A DNA stretch of 64,000 nucleotides from Poecilobothrus nobilitatus (lineage: Eukaryota > Arthropoda > Insecta > Diptera > Dolichopodidae): contig OX352773.1 of the NCBI GenBank assembly GCA_947095535.1, forward strand, positions 255,835,590 through 255,899,589. Direction: 5' to 3'. The notes below the pieces were generated by a model that did no database searches, was not told the origin of the DNA, and saw only the letters and a program-made list of their open reading frames with translations. The position numbers and the translations under genes were made by a program. Shown here piece by piece: positions 23,851-34,836 of the stretch. Numbering within the stretch: the first letter of the stretch is position 1; each line of letters begins with the position of its first letter.

Positions 23851-25275
23851 CAAAACACCGAACTTGGCAGTTTTAAAAATTAAAATAATAAAAAAATTCT
23901 GATAATAACTGTCTGATAAGATTCTGATTAAGAATCTTGATATAAATTCTTAACATAGTTCATTTTATTTTAACTAATAATTTTGGTCCTAAATGAAGCT
24001 GTTCAGTAATTAGTATATTCCATCTTCTCTAAAACCTCCTACTAATCAATATAATAAAATTGTCATTTTGTAATTAATGTATCTTATATGAAAATTGCAT
24101 GGTATATGGAACTTATTTGGATATGTAAAATGTACATAGTTTAAAATATATATAAAGTTTTTTATCTCAGTTAAGATTTTTGACGAAACTAAGTTTTTCA
24201 GAAAAATATATCTTATCATTCTGTTCAACCAAATAATATTTTTATAATTATATTATAGCAAAATTTTACTGTCATTAGACTGCTATTATAATCTTTATAA
24301 CATACTATACAACTATGTATATATGTAAATATTACAATATTTTAATGCATCGTGACTCATTTTCAAAGAAAAATAGGATCAAACCCTATATCGATATTTT
24401 AAATAAACTTAAATTAACAACGAACTTGATATTTAATTAGAGGCTAGTATAGAACTGGCAAGGAGCAACCAATATAATATACTTGGTTGAAATATCATTT
24501 TCATTAATAAAATATCTTATAGTTAGTCAAATGATAGTTCATAAACGGTATTTTAAATTTTAATTAAATTTTGTTAAAAAAAAAAAAAACTTCTACTTTT
24601 TCACTTGTTTTTTTTTTTTGTTCTATATTTTTCTATATATTTATTTTTTTTTTTTTGAAATGGTACAGGTGTGAAGTTTTCAATTATTTAAAAAAAAAAT
24701 AAATATATTGCGACAGTATTTCTTTTTTTGTTTTTGTTTTTTTTTAATTTCTGTTTCACGGTTAGTTAAAACGGAAAATCACAAAAAAAAAAAAAGAAAA
24801 ATAAAGAGAAAAAATAAAGGTATAGTTAACTTTCAATGTTGATTTTACTGAACTTTTTTTTTTTTTTTTTCAAAAATATTTACATAAAATCGTGGTAAAT
24901 AAATTAAAACGGATTTCAGGATTCAGAGACAAAGAAAAAAAAAAAAAGATATAAGGAAAAACTGTTAAATAAAAGTTATCTAATTGGTTTTTTAGAAAAG
25001 TTAAAATAATTTTTCTTTTTTCTATTATAAACAAATATTTAAAAAATGAAATCTGATATTTTAAAAAGTTTTTTAAAATAAGTCAATTACAATTTATTTG
25101 AATTTGAATAAATTAGTTATTATATTAAATTAAGAACTCAGGTTTACTGAATAATTTGAATTAAAATAATTTTATTTTTAGTTTTAGTTTTATGTATTTT
25201 TATCTATAGTATAAATTAAATATAAAAAATATTTTCAATTTTCATTGATGATAAGAATTTTAAAATTTTTTTTTT
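23851..25275. other. AT-rich spacer, no gene seen
   Basis: Many homopolymer runs, no supported feature. Confidence 0.5.
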
Positions 25276-25660
25276 CTCCTTTGCAATCCTACATCCGGAA
25301 TAGGGCACGGCATAAATAAAATCATTCATTATTCATATTTAACCAAGCTTTCGTTTTAGAAATCATTAGTTTCCGTTGACTACTAAGTATTATTATAAGC
25401 CGTTGATTACTCGGTTGCGTCTATTTTACAAAACTATTCAACGCAAATGTATATTTTTATTTCTGCGCCATCTTTTATATTATGTACAAGTAGTATAATA
25501 TATTTTTGTTTATTATGTATTACGATATGATATTAATTATGTATTATAAGAAAAATCTATATTATTATTTTATTAATCCATATGACACAGTCGAAGTTTA
25601 AATTCGAAAGTTTTCGAAAGAAATGGCAGTGTTTTAACCACTACACCATGATTGACTGGA
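25276..25660 (-). mobile_element. tRNA-derived SINE, family 3
   Basis: On the minus strand a box A, TGGTGTAGTGG (25,638-25,648), begins the element. A degenerate box B follows (TTCGAATTTAAACTTCGA, 25,591-25,608). The body contains GATGGCGCAGAAATA and CCGAGTAATCAACGGCTTAT, then GGTTAAATATGAATAATGAA. The tail GCCCTATTCCGGATGTAGGA is followed by GGAG and an A-run. The body landmarks recur in the same order at 46,041-46,200 and 60,640-61,020. Confidence 0.7.
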
Positions 25661-27296
25661 TCTTATGCTCTAAATGTTCATTATCCTCATTGCCAGTAAT
25701 GCATTAGACTCAATCATCAGCTTTTGTTTCCTTAAATTAAATCAGAACTTTTTATTTTACTTTTGTAACTTTTTGTAAGTTTGGACTTTTAAGGAAAATT
25801 TAATTATTTTTGATTTTATTTCTTAATTTAAATGAAAAATTGTTGAAGTTTATAGTATTCTACAAAATCAATGGATATGTAATGGACACTGAAAATAAAA
25901 AAAAACATATAAATAAATAAAATTTAATTAAATTTTTTTTTTTTTTTTGCTCTCTAAATAAATAAAATAAAATTATTGATATTTATATAATTAAATTAAA
26001 TAAATCAGAAAGAAAAGTTTTAATATAATTGTATATATACAAATAAATGTAACTATATTATGTGTATAAAAAAACTAAAAGCTTTACCTAAATTATATTT
26101 TATTTAAACAACCAATTTTATCAAATTAAAAGATTTTAAAACTAATAAAAATGGAAAAAAAGTTTTAAATTTTTATTTTAAATTCCGAAACTTGTTATTT
26201 TGTTTTTTTTTTTTTTTCATTTTTGATTTTAACTTTTTAATGTAAATAAAAAACAATTCACAATAGCTCTATTTTTCATTTGATTTTTTTTTTTAAGTTT
26301 TTTACTAAAGCTGTTAATCTTTGATATGATATTTAACTCAAATAATCATTAGAATTCAATTTTAAAAGTTTTAATTTTATCTTAAAAGTGTTTTAGTATA
26401 GGAATCGATAAATGTTTCGAATTACAAATTTTTCAAATTTTATATTGAGTTACAATAGTTTAAAAATTTAATTTTTAATTCAATTCTGTCTAACTTTTAA
26501 AAGACGTAAAATTATTTACAACTTAATTGAAAATTTAAAATACAATATACGTATTTTTAAATGTACTTAGTTAATATTCTTTGAATAAAATTAACAATAG
26601 ACATTCTATGATTAATGTAATTTATTGTGACCCATCAATTCATTTTTTTAAACTATCGGGAACCGTTAAGAAAATAATGTTCATTTACGAACAAATTGTG
26701 TTCTTAAAGTATACTCGTGACACTTTTTGTTTTCGTATTCTTATGTTGACGTTATATTCACAATTTTGATTTTCTATTCTAAATATTTACATATTTACAT
26801 GGTATGTTTAGTTATTTTTACTTAAATAATCCAAGTTAAATTGACCAAAATTATAAACAAAAATGTCACATCGAGTTTGAAAACTATTAACCAAAATATC
26901 ACACCAAATGAAAATGGAGAAATAAAAAGTAACGAATGATCACTAAAGCTAAAACGCCTAAAAGTAAACTCTGAACGAGATTAAAGTTATGTATGAGTTT
27001 AAAGTTTATTTCCTTTTTTTTCTTTTTTGGGGAAATTACTAAACATTTTATTATTTTTATTATATAAATTAATATAACTAAATAGTTATTTTAAGAGGAA
27101 AGGGCATTTATTCCCTTTTACACTTGCACTTTAATTTCCACTTTACTTTTATACAATTTTTTTTGTTTTCGATTTTTAAAATTTTAATTACTTTTTAATG
27201 TTACTTTATTTCACGGAAACAACGTCGAAGTAAAACCAATAGTTTGTAATCTTCATTATTTTAATATTTTAATAAAATAGGTTTAAGTGACATATT
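25661..27296. other. AT-rich spacer, no gene seen
   Basis: A/T-rich with no convincing frame. Confidence 0.5.
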
Positions 27297-27650
27297 GACA
27301 GATTTTAATAACGTGACAGTTATAGTTGATTGCCAATTTTTTAGTTTTTTTGAACAAAAAATGCTTACTACTAAATTTAAACAAGGTTTACACCATATTA
27401 ATTTTATTTTCTTGTTTTATACGCATTCTAACCTCCCTTTTACATATTTTGATTTATAATAGAAACAAAAGCAGATTTAATAACTCCTATACTCCATGCT
27501 AGTTATTTTTTCATTAAACTTGACAGTTTGACAGATTTTAATAACGTGGCAGTTATAGTTAATTGCCAATCGAATTTTTTACTTTCTTCGAACAAAAAAC
27601 ACTAACTAAATTTTAAACAAGGCTTACACTATATTAAATTTATTTTCGTA
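27297..27650. repeat. direct duplication, units of about 115 bp with 233-bp spacing
   Basis: GACAGATTTTAATAACGTG starts at 27,297 and 27,530. Both are followed by CAGTTATAGTT, ATTGCCAAT, TTTTTTA, GAACAAAAAA, AAATTT, AACAAGG and TTACAC. The units have diverged by substitutions and small indels. They lie about 0.8-1.2 kb upstream of the 357-aa gene, with no evidence of function. Confidence 0.8.
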
Positions 27651-28448
27651 TATAAATTTTTGGCAATTAAATATAGATAAACATTAAATAAAATTTATAA
27701 TACCTTTTTATTACTTTAATAATTAAATATTTCTGAAAACTTTTCAGTTCACTTCATAAAAATTTTTTTGTATAACAATATACATTCGATATTATCCATA
27801 GTACAATCTTCAAAAAAGAAGTCTTTTTTTCTTTTCCATTTTTCTCTGAAAACTTTTATTTATTTATAAAGAAAAAGACAAAAAAAAAAATGTTTCCTAA
27901 AGAGAAAATTAATTTTATAATGCACAAAATAAAAATTAGAAAAAAAAAATTGTTTTTGTTTTTGTAATTGAAAAAAACGTAAAATTTTAAAATGAGAAAA
28001 GTTTTGTTTTCCCCAATTCGTAAAATAAATCAAAAAAAAAAAAAGAAAAATTAAAAAATTTTAGAAAAATTCCGGAAAAAAAAAACAAATTTACAATTCA
28101 GCGAGATCTAAAGTTTAGTTCCCGGAAAATATTCGATCATCCAACAACATATTAAATTTAAATTGAATTTATATATCTTTTTTTATTTCTATTTTAATTT
28201 TTGAAAAATAATTTTTTTTTTGATTTTTATTTTATTTTATTTATTTTTAATTTAAAGTTTTATCTTTGTTGAAAATAAAATAAAAAAAAAAAAAACAACT
28301 TTCGCTAAAATTTACTTTTAAGATTAAAACATTTTTATAAGAATTTTTCCATATATATAATATGTATTAAAAATTTTTTTTTATTAATTATTGTAAATTT
28401 TCAAATTTAATTTTTAATTATTTAAAATTTAAGAAAAAAAAAAAAAAA
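27651..28448. other. AT-rich 5' flank of the 357-aa gene
   Basis: Almost pure A/T sequence. A TATA-rich stretch near 28,349-28,362 could serve as a core promoter about 90 bp before the start codon, but TATA-like strings are everywhere here, so it is not decisive. Confidence 0.4.
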
Positions 28449-29522
28449 ATGCATACATTATATAATATAATACGATTTATATTTAAAATTGTAATAATAT
28501 TAAATATTATATTAATAATTAATTGTCAAGAAAATCAATATCAATCAATATCAACATTTCGAAAATCAAGTTATAATAAACCAATTGATTTTATAACACA
28601 ACAATTTTATATAAATGGTGATAATGCTGTTAAACAAATACATAAAACAAAACAATTAATGGAAAAATATATTTTTAAATTAAAAATAATTTTAAATAAA
28701 ATAAAACGTATCGAATCACCTGAAACAATATATAAATTTTATAATGATACATCAATTGGAATTGGTAATTTAGAAAATTTAATAAAAAAATATTTTCAAT
28801 CAACATTAAATGAATCAACACAATTATTGGGACGTATGAAAAGAATTGATATACATTGTATGCAATTACCAATACGTAATGATATATCTGGATATTTTGA
28901 TGAAATGGATGAATTTATTGATATATTTATAATAACAATTGATAATTTTAAAGAATTTATTGCTGAACAATTGCGACGTATACGTATAACATATGAAAAT
29001 GTTGCTAATATACAAAAAGATATATTAGGTAGAAGAAAATTAATACAAGATGAATGGTGTCAAAAAAATTATAAACAATTTTTAATATTAACAACAACTC
29101 AAATACATAGCTGTTCATTAAAAAATATTAAAATTGTATATGATGTATTTGCTATATCAAAATTAAATATTATTTATTTAATGGGACAATTAGAATATCG
29201 TATACAAAAAATTGTTAATTGTTTTGAAAAAAAAAATTATCAATTATATTGTAGATTTATAAAAGAACCAATTATAGATTTTCAAAATTTATTTTTAAAA
29301 TTAAATGATTTATTAATATATAATGATAAACAGATATTAAATCGAAATTTATTAATGAAAGGATATCATAAAAATAATAATGATAATAAAAATAATAAAA
29401 AATATAATGATATTGAAAATGAAACTGATATAGAAAAAAAAATTATATATTGTTTACCAGATAATTATCCAGATGAACAATTAATGGATGGTTTACAATC
29501 ATGTTTTTCATATTGGGATTAA
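28449..29522 (+). CDS. putative secreted cysteine-containing protein, 357 aa, family unknown
   Basis: An intronless frame with a start in AAAAATG context after an A-run. Residues 1-26 form a signal peptide: a basic/polar start, a hydrophobic stretch 7-24, and likely cleavage near NC-QE at 26. The mature part is predicted mostly helical and rich in K, N, I and Q. Cysteines are at 137, 204, 222, 258, 268, 335 and 352. N-glycosylation sequons are visible at NDT (99), NES (121) and NET (324). An Asn/Lys-rich linker lies at 308-320, before an acidic C-terminus ending SCFSYWD. Codons strongly prefer A/T at third positions, as expected for this genome. The spacing SC(222)-35 residues-NC(258) equals SC(184)-35-NC(220) of the convergent 309-aa protein. 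No enzymatic motif is visible. A saliva, larval or reproductive secreted protein is possible but unproven. Confidence 0.8.
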   Translation: MHTLYNIIRFIFKIVIILNIILIINCQENQYQSISTFRKSSYNKPIDFITQQFYINGDNAVKQIHKTKQLMEKYIFKLKIILNKIKRIESPETIYKFYNDTSIGIGNLENLIKKYFQSTLNESTQLLGRMKRIDIHCMQLPIRNDISGYFDEMDEFIDIFIITIDNFKEFIAEQLRRIRITYENVANIQKDILGRRKLIQDEWCQKNYKQFLILTTTQIHSCSLKNIKIVYDVFAISKLNIIYLMGQLEYRIQKIVNCFEKKNYQLYCRFIKEPIIDFQNLFLKLNDLLIYNDKQILNRNLLMKGYHKNNNDNKNNKKYNDIENETDIEKKIIYCLPDNYPDEQLMDGLQSCFSYWD

Positions 29523-29662
29523 AGTTTTTTTTTTTTTTTGCTTTCTGTACATAAAAACTATGTAAATGTACATTTATACAAAAATTTTAGTTTCTTCAAA
29601 TTTTGTCTAATTAAAATTATTTAATATAAACAATCCTTTTTTTATGTCATAAATTGAATGTA

Positions 29663-29668
29663 AATAAA
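29663..29668 (+). terminator. polyadenylation signal AATAAA for the 357-aa gene
   Basis: A candidate AATAAA (TAAATAAATG) lies about 140 bases after the stop. In such A/T-rich DNA chance matches are common, but the position fits. Confidence 0.5.
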
Positions 29669-32025
29669 TGCATTATAATATAAAAAAAAATTTAAGCTCT
29701 TCTGTTATTTTTAAAAGTTATTTAAAACAACACAAAATTAATTAAACCGATTTAACACTTTGCATGACACATCATTCTTATTTGAATGCAAATTGAGTTT
29801 CATATGGGGCCACGTCATTCAAATATGAATGACGGTATTGTTTTACTTTATATATCATTCGTATTATATAAGTTTTGACATGAATTTTGTTATCTAAGAA
29901 ATATTTTGCCAAATAGTAACTAGTGTAAAAAATATTAACAAACAAGTATATACAACGTTCTTATTTCATTTAGAAGACTGCATTATTACTGCATTATTAA
30001 AATTATGCAAAGTAAAATTTGAAATTGATTTCTCAACATTATAATAGTTACCTGGAAAACTCTGTTTGTAAATATCTTTGATTTGTCAATAATTTACAAT
30101 CGAATCCAGTTGTACAAGACTCACAATTACAAGATCCATTTACAACAACAAACCAAAAAGTTTTTAATTTCATTGAAATTGATGGAAATTAATTTACTAG
30201 ACCTTGTATGCTTCATTTGTGATTATTTTAGTATAGTGCTTGGTCAGTATATCTTTTGGTTTCAATTATAATCATCAATCGGAATATTTAAATATAAATA
30301 ACATTAAAAAAAAATAATTAATAATATATACTAAAATTTGTTGAAATTCATGTACCTAAGTGTACAGCAAAACTATGCTTAATCAAGCAATGACAATTTA
30401 TGTGACGTTTGTTTCTTTATTTATTTTTTGTTTTCAAAAAATTTATAAAAATTTAAAATTATTAAAGAAATATTTCAATTTTGCTACAAAACCGTTTTCA
30501 TTTTTGCAGCGACAATTTTTTAAGCACTACTGTAATTCATCATTACTTCATTCAAATGAGCGCAGCCAACATTCGTTATCAAATTTAAAAAATAAATTTA
30601 AGTTTAAGTCAAAAAAAAAATAAATTTCTATAGTAAAATTAAAAATTGCTATATTTTTCTTGTTAATTTAATTTAAGAATACATTAATAAAATATAAATA
30701 TAATAAAATCTATATTAAAGCTTTTACATATATACGTTAAAAAAAATTGACAGTGGACAACCCAAAACAAATATGATTATGAAAGTTATAACTGTAATGA
30801 CACACTGAAAAGTCGTTAAATTTTAAATGCCAATTTTGACATTTTCTCTTTTTAATTGAGATTTCTTTTTTGCAAATATTTTTGTAGACGCAATTATGAC
30901 CATCTAGCGGAGTTTTTCTTCATATTCTTTTTCTTCATAACAAATTTTAATAAAATTTTTTTTATTTTACTACGCAAAGCGACAAAATTAAATTATGAAC
31001 CTTTAATTCATAATCTCCATGTTTCTGATTATATTTAACTATAGACACTTAGTAAAAAAATAATTATTTATTTACTTATTTAATTTGTTTTAAATGAATA
31101 GACAATAAAATTTGACAATATCTAATTTTCAGTTATTGTAGCATTAATACTGTTTTATAGATTCTTCCATTTTAAAGTTGAAAAAATTTACTAAATTTAA
31201 AGATGTTTCAGTTATTGCTTGTACCAGATTCCGAAAGTTTTATAATATTCATGAATAAAATAAATTACAATTAAACATAAATTATATTTAAATAAAATAA
31301 TTTTATCTATAATTTTCTTAAGAACAATATAATAATAGATTATACTTTTCTCATTATACTTAAGCAGTTTTCAAATTACAGAAATTCCCTTCACTTATAC
31401 GGATAATTTAAATGAAAGGATTCTAAAAATAGAATAATCAATAGGGGGAAAAAAACACTTAAAAAAATGTATTAACTATACGTAATTAAAAAAATCAGTG
31501 GCGTAACAAATTAAATTTATTTTATTTTTTTTTTTCGAATTCGGATTTTTTTAAGGTTTTCTAATTCTTAAAATTTCAATTGAGATTAAGAAAATTATTT
31601 TTGCATAATATTTTACAAAAGCTAAACGCAAATTACTTTCTAACGTACATTAATTAAAATTACATTTATCCTATAATCAGCCCTTTGTTATAAGCTCCCA
31701 ATGGCTTAATCATTTAAAAAAAACTGATTTTGGGTACCATATGCGACCTACACTATTCTAAAAGTTAATCTGCAGTCCTTTTTTTAGCTCTATCTATATT
31801 TAACCTTATCAATAAGTCAAAATTTACTGTACAAACTATTTTATATTTGTGTATTTTTAGGTTAAGTTAAATAATGTTTTAACCTTCATGAACGTTCAAA
31901 AAGTTGAATAAGATTTCCATAAGACTTAACATAATTTTTTATAGTTATTTAGCAAAATGAAATACTTCACAACATCACCCACAGTTTTCCCAACATCAAA
32001 CTTTGTAATTTTATTTATTTCATTA
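29669..32025. other. spacer between the convergent secreted-protein genes, no gene seen
   Basis: AT-rich. A small perfect inverted repeat GTCATTCA...TGAATGAC lies at 29,814-29,833. Short frames near 30,083-31,038 begin at non-ATG codons or lack coding character, and I do not support them. One small hydrophobic, lysine-ending frame from an ATG at 30,375 is probably chance. Confidence 0.5.
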
Positions 32026-32240
32026 TTTCATGATAAAGTTTCGAAAAGTTTTCTTTGATTTTCTTGAAACTTTGTTAGAGAAGATATCGTATAACATTTC
32101 ATGATAAAGTTCTGAAAAGTGCCTACCTTCCTTTTTTATCAAACTTTGCAAAAAGATAACCTGAAATTTCATGATAAAGTTCTGAAAATTTCCCAAATTA
32201 AATTTCTAATAGTTTTGATAATTTCTCTTTTTCCTCATTA
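32026..32240. repeat. 70-bp tandem repeat, three units
   Basis: TTTCATGATAAAGTT starts at 32,026, 32,097 and 32,167, followed by TCGAAAAG, CTGAAAAG or CTGAAAAT. A CAAACTTTG/GAAACTTTG block sits later in the unit. The units are diverged between these landmarks. Confidence 0.8.
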
Positions 32241-32739
32241 TCCTCCTTTTCTTAACAAACTTTTCGAAAATAACCTCTTTGCTGCCAAAATAGGCTTTTT
32301 GCTGTATATTTTTTTTTTTTTTTGGCAAATGACTTTAGGTAAAATTTTTCTTTGTGAAAAATGTTTAGGCTAACTATCATACACCTCACTTTCATATTGT
32401 TATTTCGTTTTTTAATTATTAAATTGAAAAACTACTTTATTTTAAAATAAAAAAATATTTACTATACCTTTTCTATTTTCAAATAATTCGCCACACATCC
32501 TACAATAGAAGTAAAATATGTAAATAAACTTTTATTTAAATAATGCGATAACTCTAAATAATCAGTAAAATAATTAATATTTTATCTATATCCCAAAAAC
32601 TAACAGTATCTTTTATTATTATTTAAAATGTAATCAAATACAATTCAATTTAATAAATTGATTTTTGATTAAAATTATCATCGAATAAATCCAAAACACT
32701 TCAAAAATTTTGATTTAAATTTAAAACAATTTAAATGAA
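32241..32739. other. AT-rich 3' flank of the 309-aa gene
   Basis: No coding character. It lies downstream of the minus-strand gene. Confidence 0.5.
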
Positions 32740-32745
32740 TTTATT
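32740..32745 (-). terminator. polyadenylation signal AATAAA for the 309-aa gene
   Basis: Minus-strand AATAAA is the first such hexamer after the stop codon at 32,873-32,875, about 128 bases downstream. Its position mirrors that of the convergent gene. Confidence 0.5.
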
Positions 32746-32872
32746 ATATGTTAAATCAAACACTAACATAATTAATTAAATACTTGTAAATTATTTTTTT
32801 TTTTTAATTTTAAATGATTAAATTAAAATTAAAATATATTTCCATTTAAAAAAAAAAAAAAAATCACATCAT

Positions 32873-33802
32873 TTAAAATTTACTTAATAAATACATTAAG
32901 AAAAAATTTGAATTAATTAAATCTTCAATTTTTTTATCAATATCTTTTTTACCAACTTCAATTTTAAGACGACTACCAGCAATACATGGTAAATTAAATA
33001 ATTCATTTATAGCAAGTTTTAGAATTTCTGTTTGAAGGCCAGTAATTTTTTGTGGGAATTCTTTTATTGTTAAAACAAATGTATCTTTAATATTAATTAA
33101 ACATTTTTGCATACCACTTATATCCCAACCACCATCTGATATACAATTTTGTACATTATCAACTAATTGTCTAGCTAATGGTAATGTTTCATTAACAAGT
33201 TGATTACATTTATCAAATAAATTACGTATTGGTTGTATTGCACCTTCTGAACATGAATAAACATTAGCAATACTTTTATTATTAAATTCTTCAATAATTT
33301 TCATTCCTTCTTCATGTTTATGTGGTGGTGCTTCATCTTTTAATTTTATTTCAATATTATCACGCCAATCTTGTAATTGTGTTGTTGCATTAAATAATGT
33401 ATGATTTGCTTTATCCATAGCTTCATTAAATTTACCACCCAATATATCTAAAACTTTATTAATACCACCTTCAAAACTATCTAATAAGTCATTTATTTGA
33501 TCACCTAACATAATTAAATAATCATCTGCTAATTCTTTTAATTTGAATATTTGACGGCCTAATTTTATGACAACATCAAAATTTGTACTTTTCCACTTTG
33601 ATATTATACCCATAATTGTATTAATAACTGAACTGATGATTTTCATAAAAGCTTTTGATGTTCCTTTTGCTGCATTTTTAATCCAACCCAAAACATCATC
33701 CATAATTCCAGTTGGCATAATCAATGCCAATGGATAATCTTCAGCCCATGTTGAACTAACGCAAACGGTTAAACCAATTAATAGAAATATTGTGAATTTC
33801 AT
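32873..33802 (-). CDS. putative secreted helical protein, 309 aa, family unknown
   Basis: An intronless frame starting in an AAAAATG context. Residues 1-20 are a textbook signal peptide (MKFTIFLLIGLTVCVSSTWA, cleavage before EDYP). Residues 28-125 are amphipathic helix-rich, with little cysteine. Sequons occur at NHT (133), NAT (138), NKS (175) and NET (204). The five cysteines of the mature protein cluster in the C-terminal half: 184, 199, 220, 234 and 273. The pattern YSC-x35-NC-x13-C compares with HSC-x35-NC-x9-C in the 357-aa protein, so the two may be distant paralogues with different N-terminal halves. Overall sequence identity is otherwise low. It is slightly less A/T-extreme than its neighbour. 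There are no catalytic motifs or membrane segments beyond the signal. Secretion is well supported; function is unknown. Confidence 0.85.
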   Translation of the reverse strand: MKFTIFLLIGLTVCVSSTWAEDYPLALIMPTGIMDDVLGWIKNAAKGTSKAFMKIISSVINTIMGIISKWKSTNFDVVIKLGRQIFKLKELADDYLIMLGDQINDLLDSFEGGINKVLDILGGKFNEAMDKANHTLFNATTQLQDWRDNIEIKLKDEAPPHKHEEGMKIIEEFNNKSIANVYSCSEGAIQPIRNLFDKCNQLVNETLPLARQLVDNVQNCISDGGWDISGMQKCLINIKDTFVLTIKEFPQKITGLQTEILKLAINELFNLPCIAGSRLKIEVGKKDIDKKIEDLINSNFFLMYLLSKF

Positions 33803-33838
33803 TTTTATAACTAATTTTAAATTTCAGATTGTGTACAA

Positions 33839-33845
33839 TTTTATA
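33839..33845 (-). promoter_or_regulatory. candidate TATA box of the 309-aa gene
   Basis: The minus strand reads CTATAAAATTG about 40 bases before the ATG. A TTAGTT string around 33,810-33,815, about 32 bases downstream, could be the initiator. That would give a very short 5' UTR of roughly 10 bases. It is plausible but not distinctive in A/T-rich DNA. Confidence 0.35.
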
Positions 33846-34540
33846 GTAAAATTTTTAATTATAATTTTTTGGTTGAAAAATTTTTTTAAATTCTTATCTT
33901 AAAGATAAATTTCAAATATGAGAGATTAGATATGTTTTAAGAAGAAATATTTAATTTTATTAATTAAAAAATTAAGTGGTGGAGTTATGATTTGAATTGA
34001 TCAGAGAAAACTAAAATTAAATAATTTTTTTAATTACAAACATAATGTGTTATTTTTATTATTCAACTTTGTTCTGTTTTAAAAATTAATACGAGGTTTA
34101 ACGAGAATTCATCATATTATTGACTAATACAAAAAAATAAAAATAGATTAAGGAATTTATAAATGTTTTGCATATAATATATACACAATGATCAGCAAAA
34201 CGTTAAAAGTTTCAGTCCAAATGTATTTGCGGTTTAGAACAAGATAAGATTATGTTCAAGCATCATCTGTATACAGAATTTAAAGTTTTTTAATATTTTA
34301 TTTTATTTAATTAAATTAAATTGGATTTGTTGAGTAAATGAATCCTGCATTCATGAAATTTCGCAAATATTATAACCAAAAATAAATAAAGATAATATAA
34401 AAGTTGATACAGAAATGGCTTAGGTTTTAAAATTTTACAAACTCTTCCAATTAATAAAAATTAAATGCTAATAAACCAATATGAATATATAATACAAGAT
34501 TATAAGGAATCGTTAATTCCTTCATTATTGATTAAAAAAA
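33846..34540. other. AT-rich spacer, no gene seen
   Basis: No coding character and no repeat recognised. Confidence 0.5.
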
Positions 34541-34551
34541 AATTAATTTCA
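34541..34551. repeat. target-site duplication of the SINE2, left
   Basis: AATTAATTTCA here is repeated exactly at 34,826-34,836, on the other side of the SINE2. Confidence 0.85.
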
Positions 34552-34825
34552 TTTTATTTATTTATTTATATTAATATTACATACATTAATGTAGTGCAAT
34601 ATTATTGAACCATCGGCTACCAAGGCCATTATAGGTTTTTATACTATTATTAAATTATATACTAATATTATTTATTTTGTTTATATTATATACTATATAT
34701 TTACATTATATTCGGTCGTAAGGGGGTATATAAAGAAAAAAAACACTTACGACCTGTGCAGGGATCGAACCCGCACTCCTTCGGTTACTACGCCACACGC
34801 CTACCCACTAGGCTACCGAAGCCCC
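34552..34825 (-). mobile_element. tRNA-derived SINE, family 2, with LINE-like 3' tail
   Basis: Reading the minus strand, GGGGCTTCGGTAGCCTAGTG includes box A (TAGCCTAGTGG), and GGTTCGATCCC is box B. A hairpin GGTCGTAAG...CTTACGACC follows, with T8 in its loop, then GAATATAATGTAAATAT at the end of the head (about 34,699). The remaining 147 bp (34,552-34,698) match the 3' end of the LINE at 63,744-63,926: TATAATATAAACAAAATAAA, AATAGTATAAAAACCTATAA, TGGCCTTG and ATGTATGTAATATTAATATA. A (AAAT)n tail ends the element. Perfect 11-bp duplications flank it, so this is a complete, real insertion. Confidence 0.9.
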
Positions 34826-34836
34826 AATTAATTTCA
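34826..34836. repeat. target-site duplication of the SINE2, right
   Basis: AATTAATTTCA, identical to 34,541-34,551. Confidence 0.85.

Noticed and set aside
28675..28872. 65-codon minus-strand frame within the 357-aa gene
   Set aside because: Antisense shadow caused by A/T-biased codons of the real gene.
30360..30623. 87-codon frame with a hydrophobic segment and a Lys-rich end, between the two secreted-protein genes
   Set aside because: It begins at a non-ATG codon. From its first ATG (30,375) it has no signal-peptide cleavage context, conserved cysteines or other family feature.
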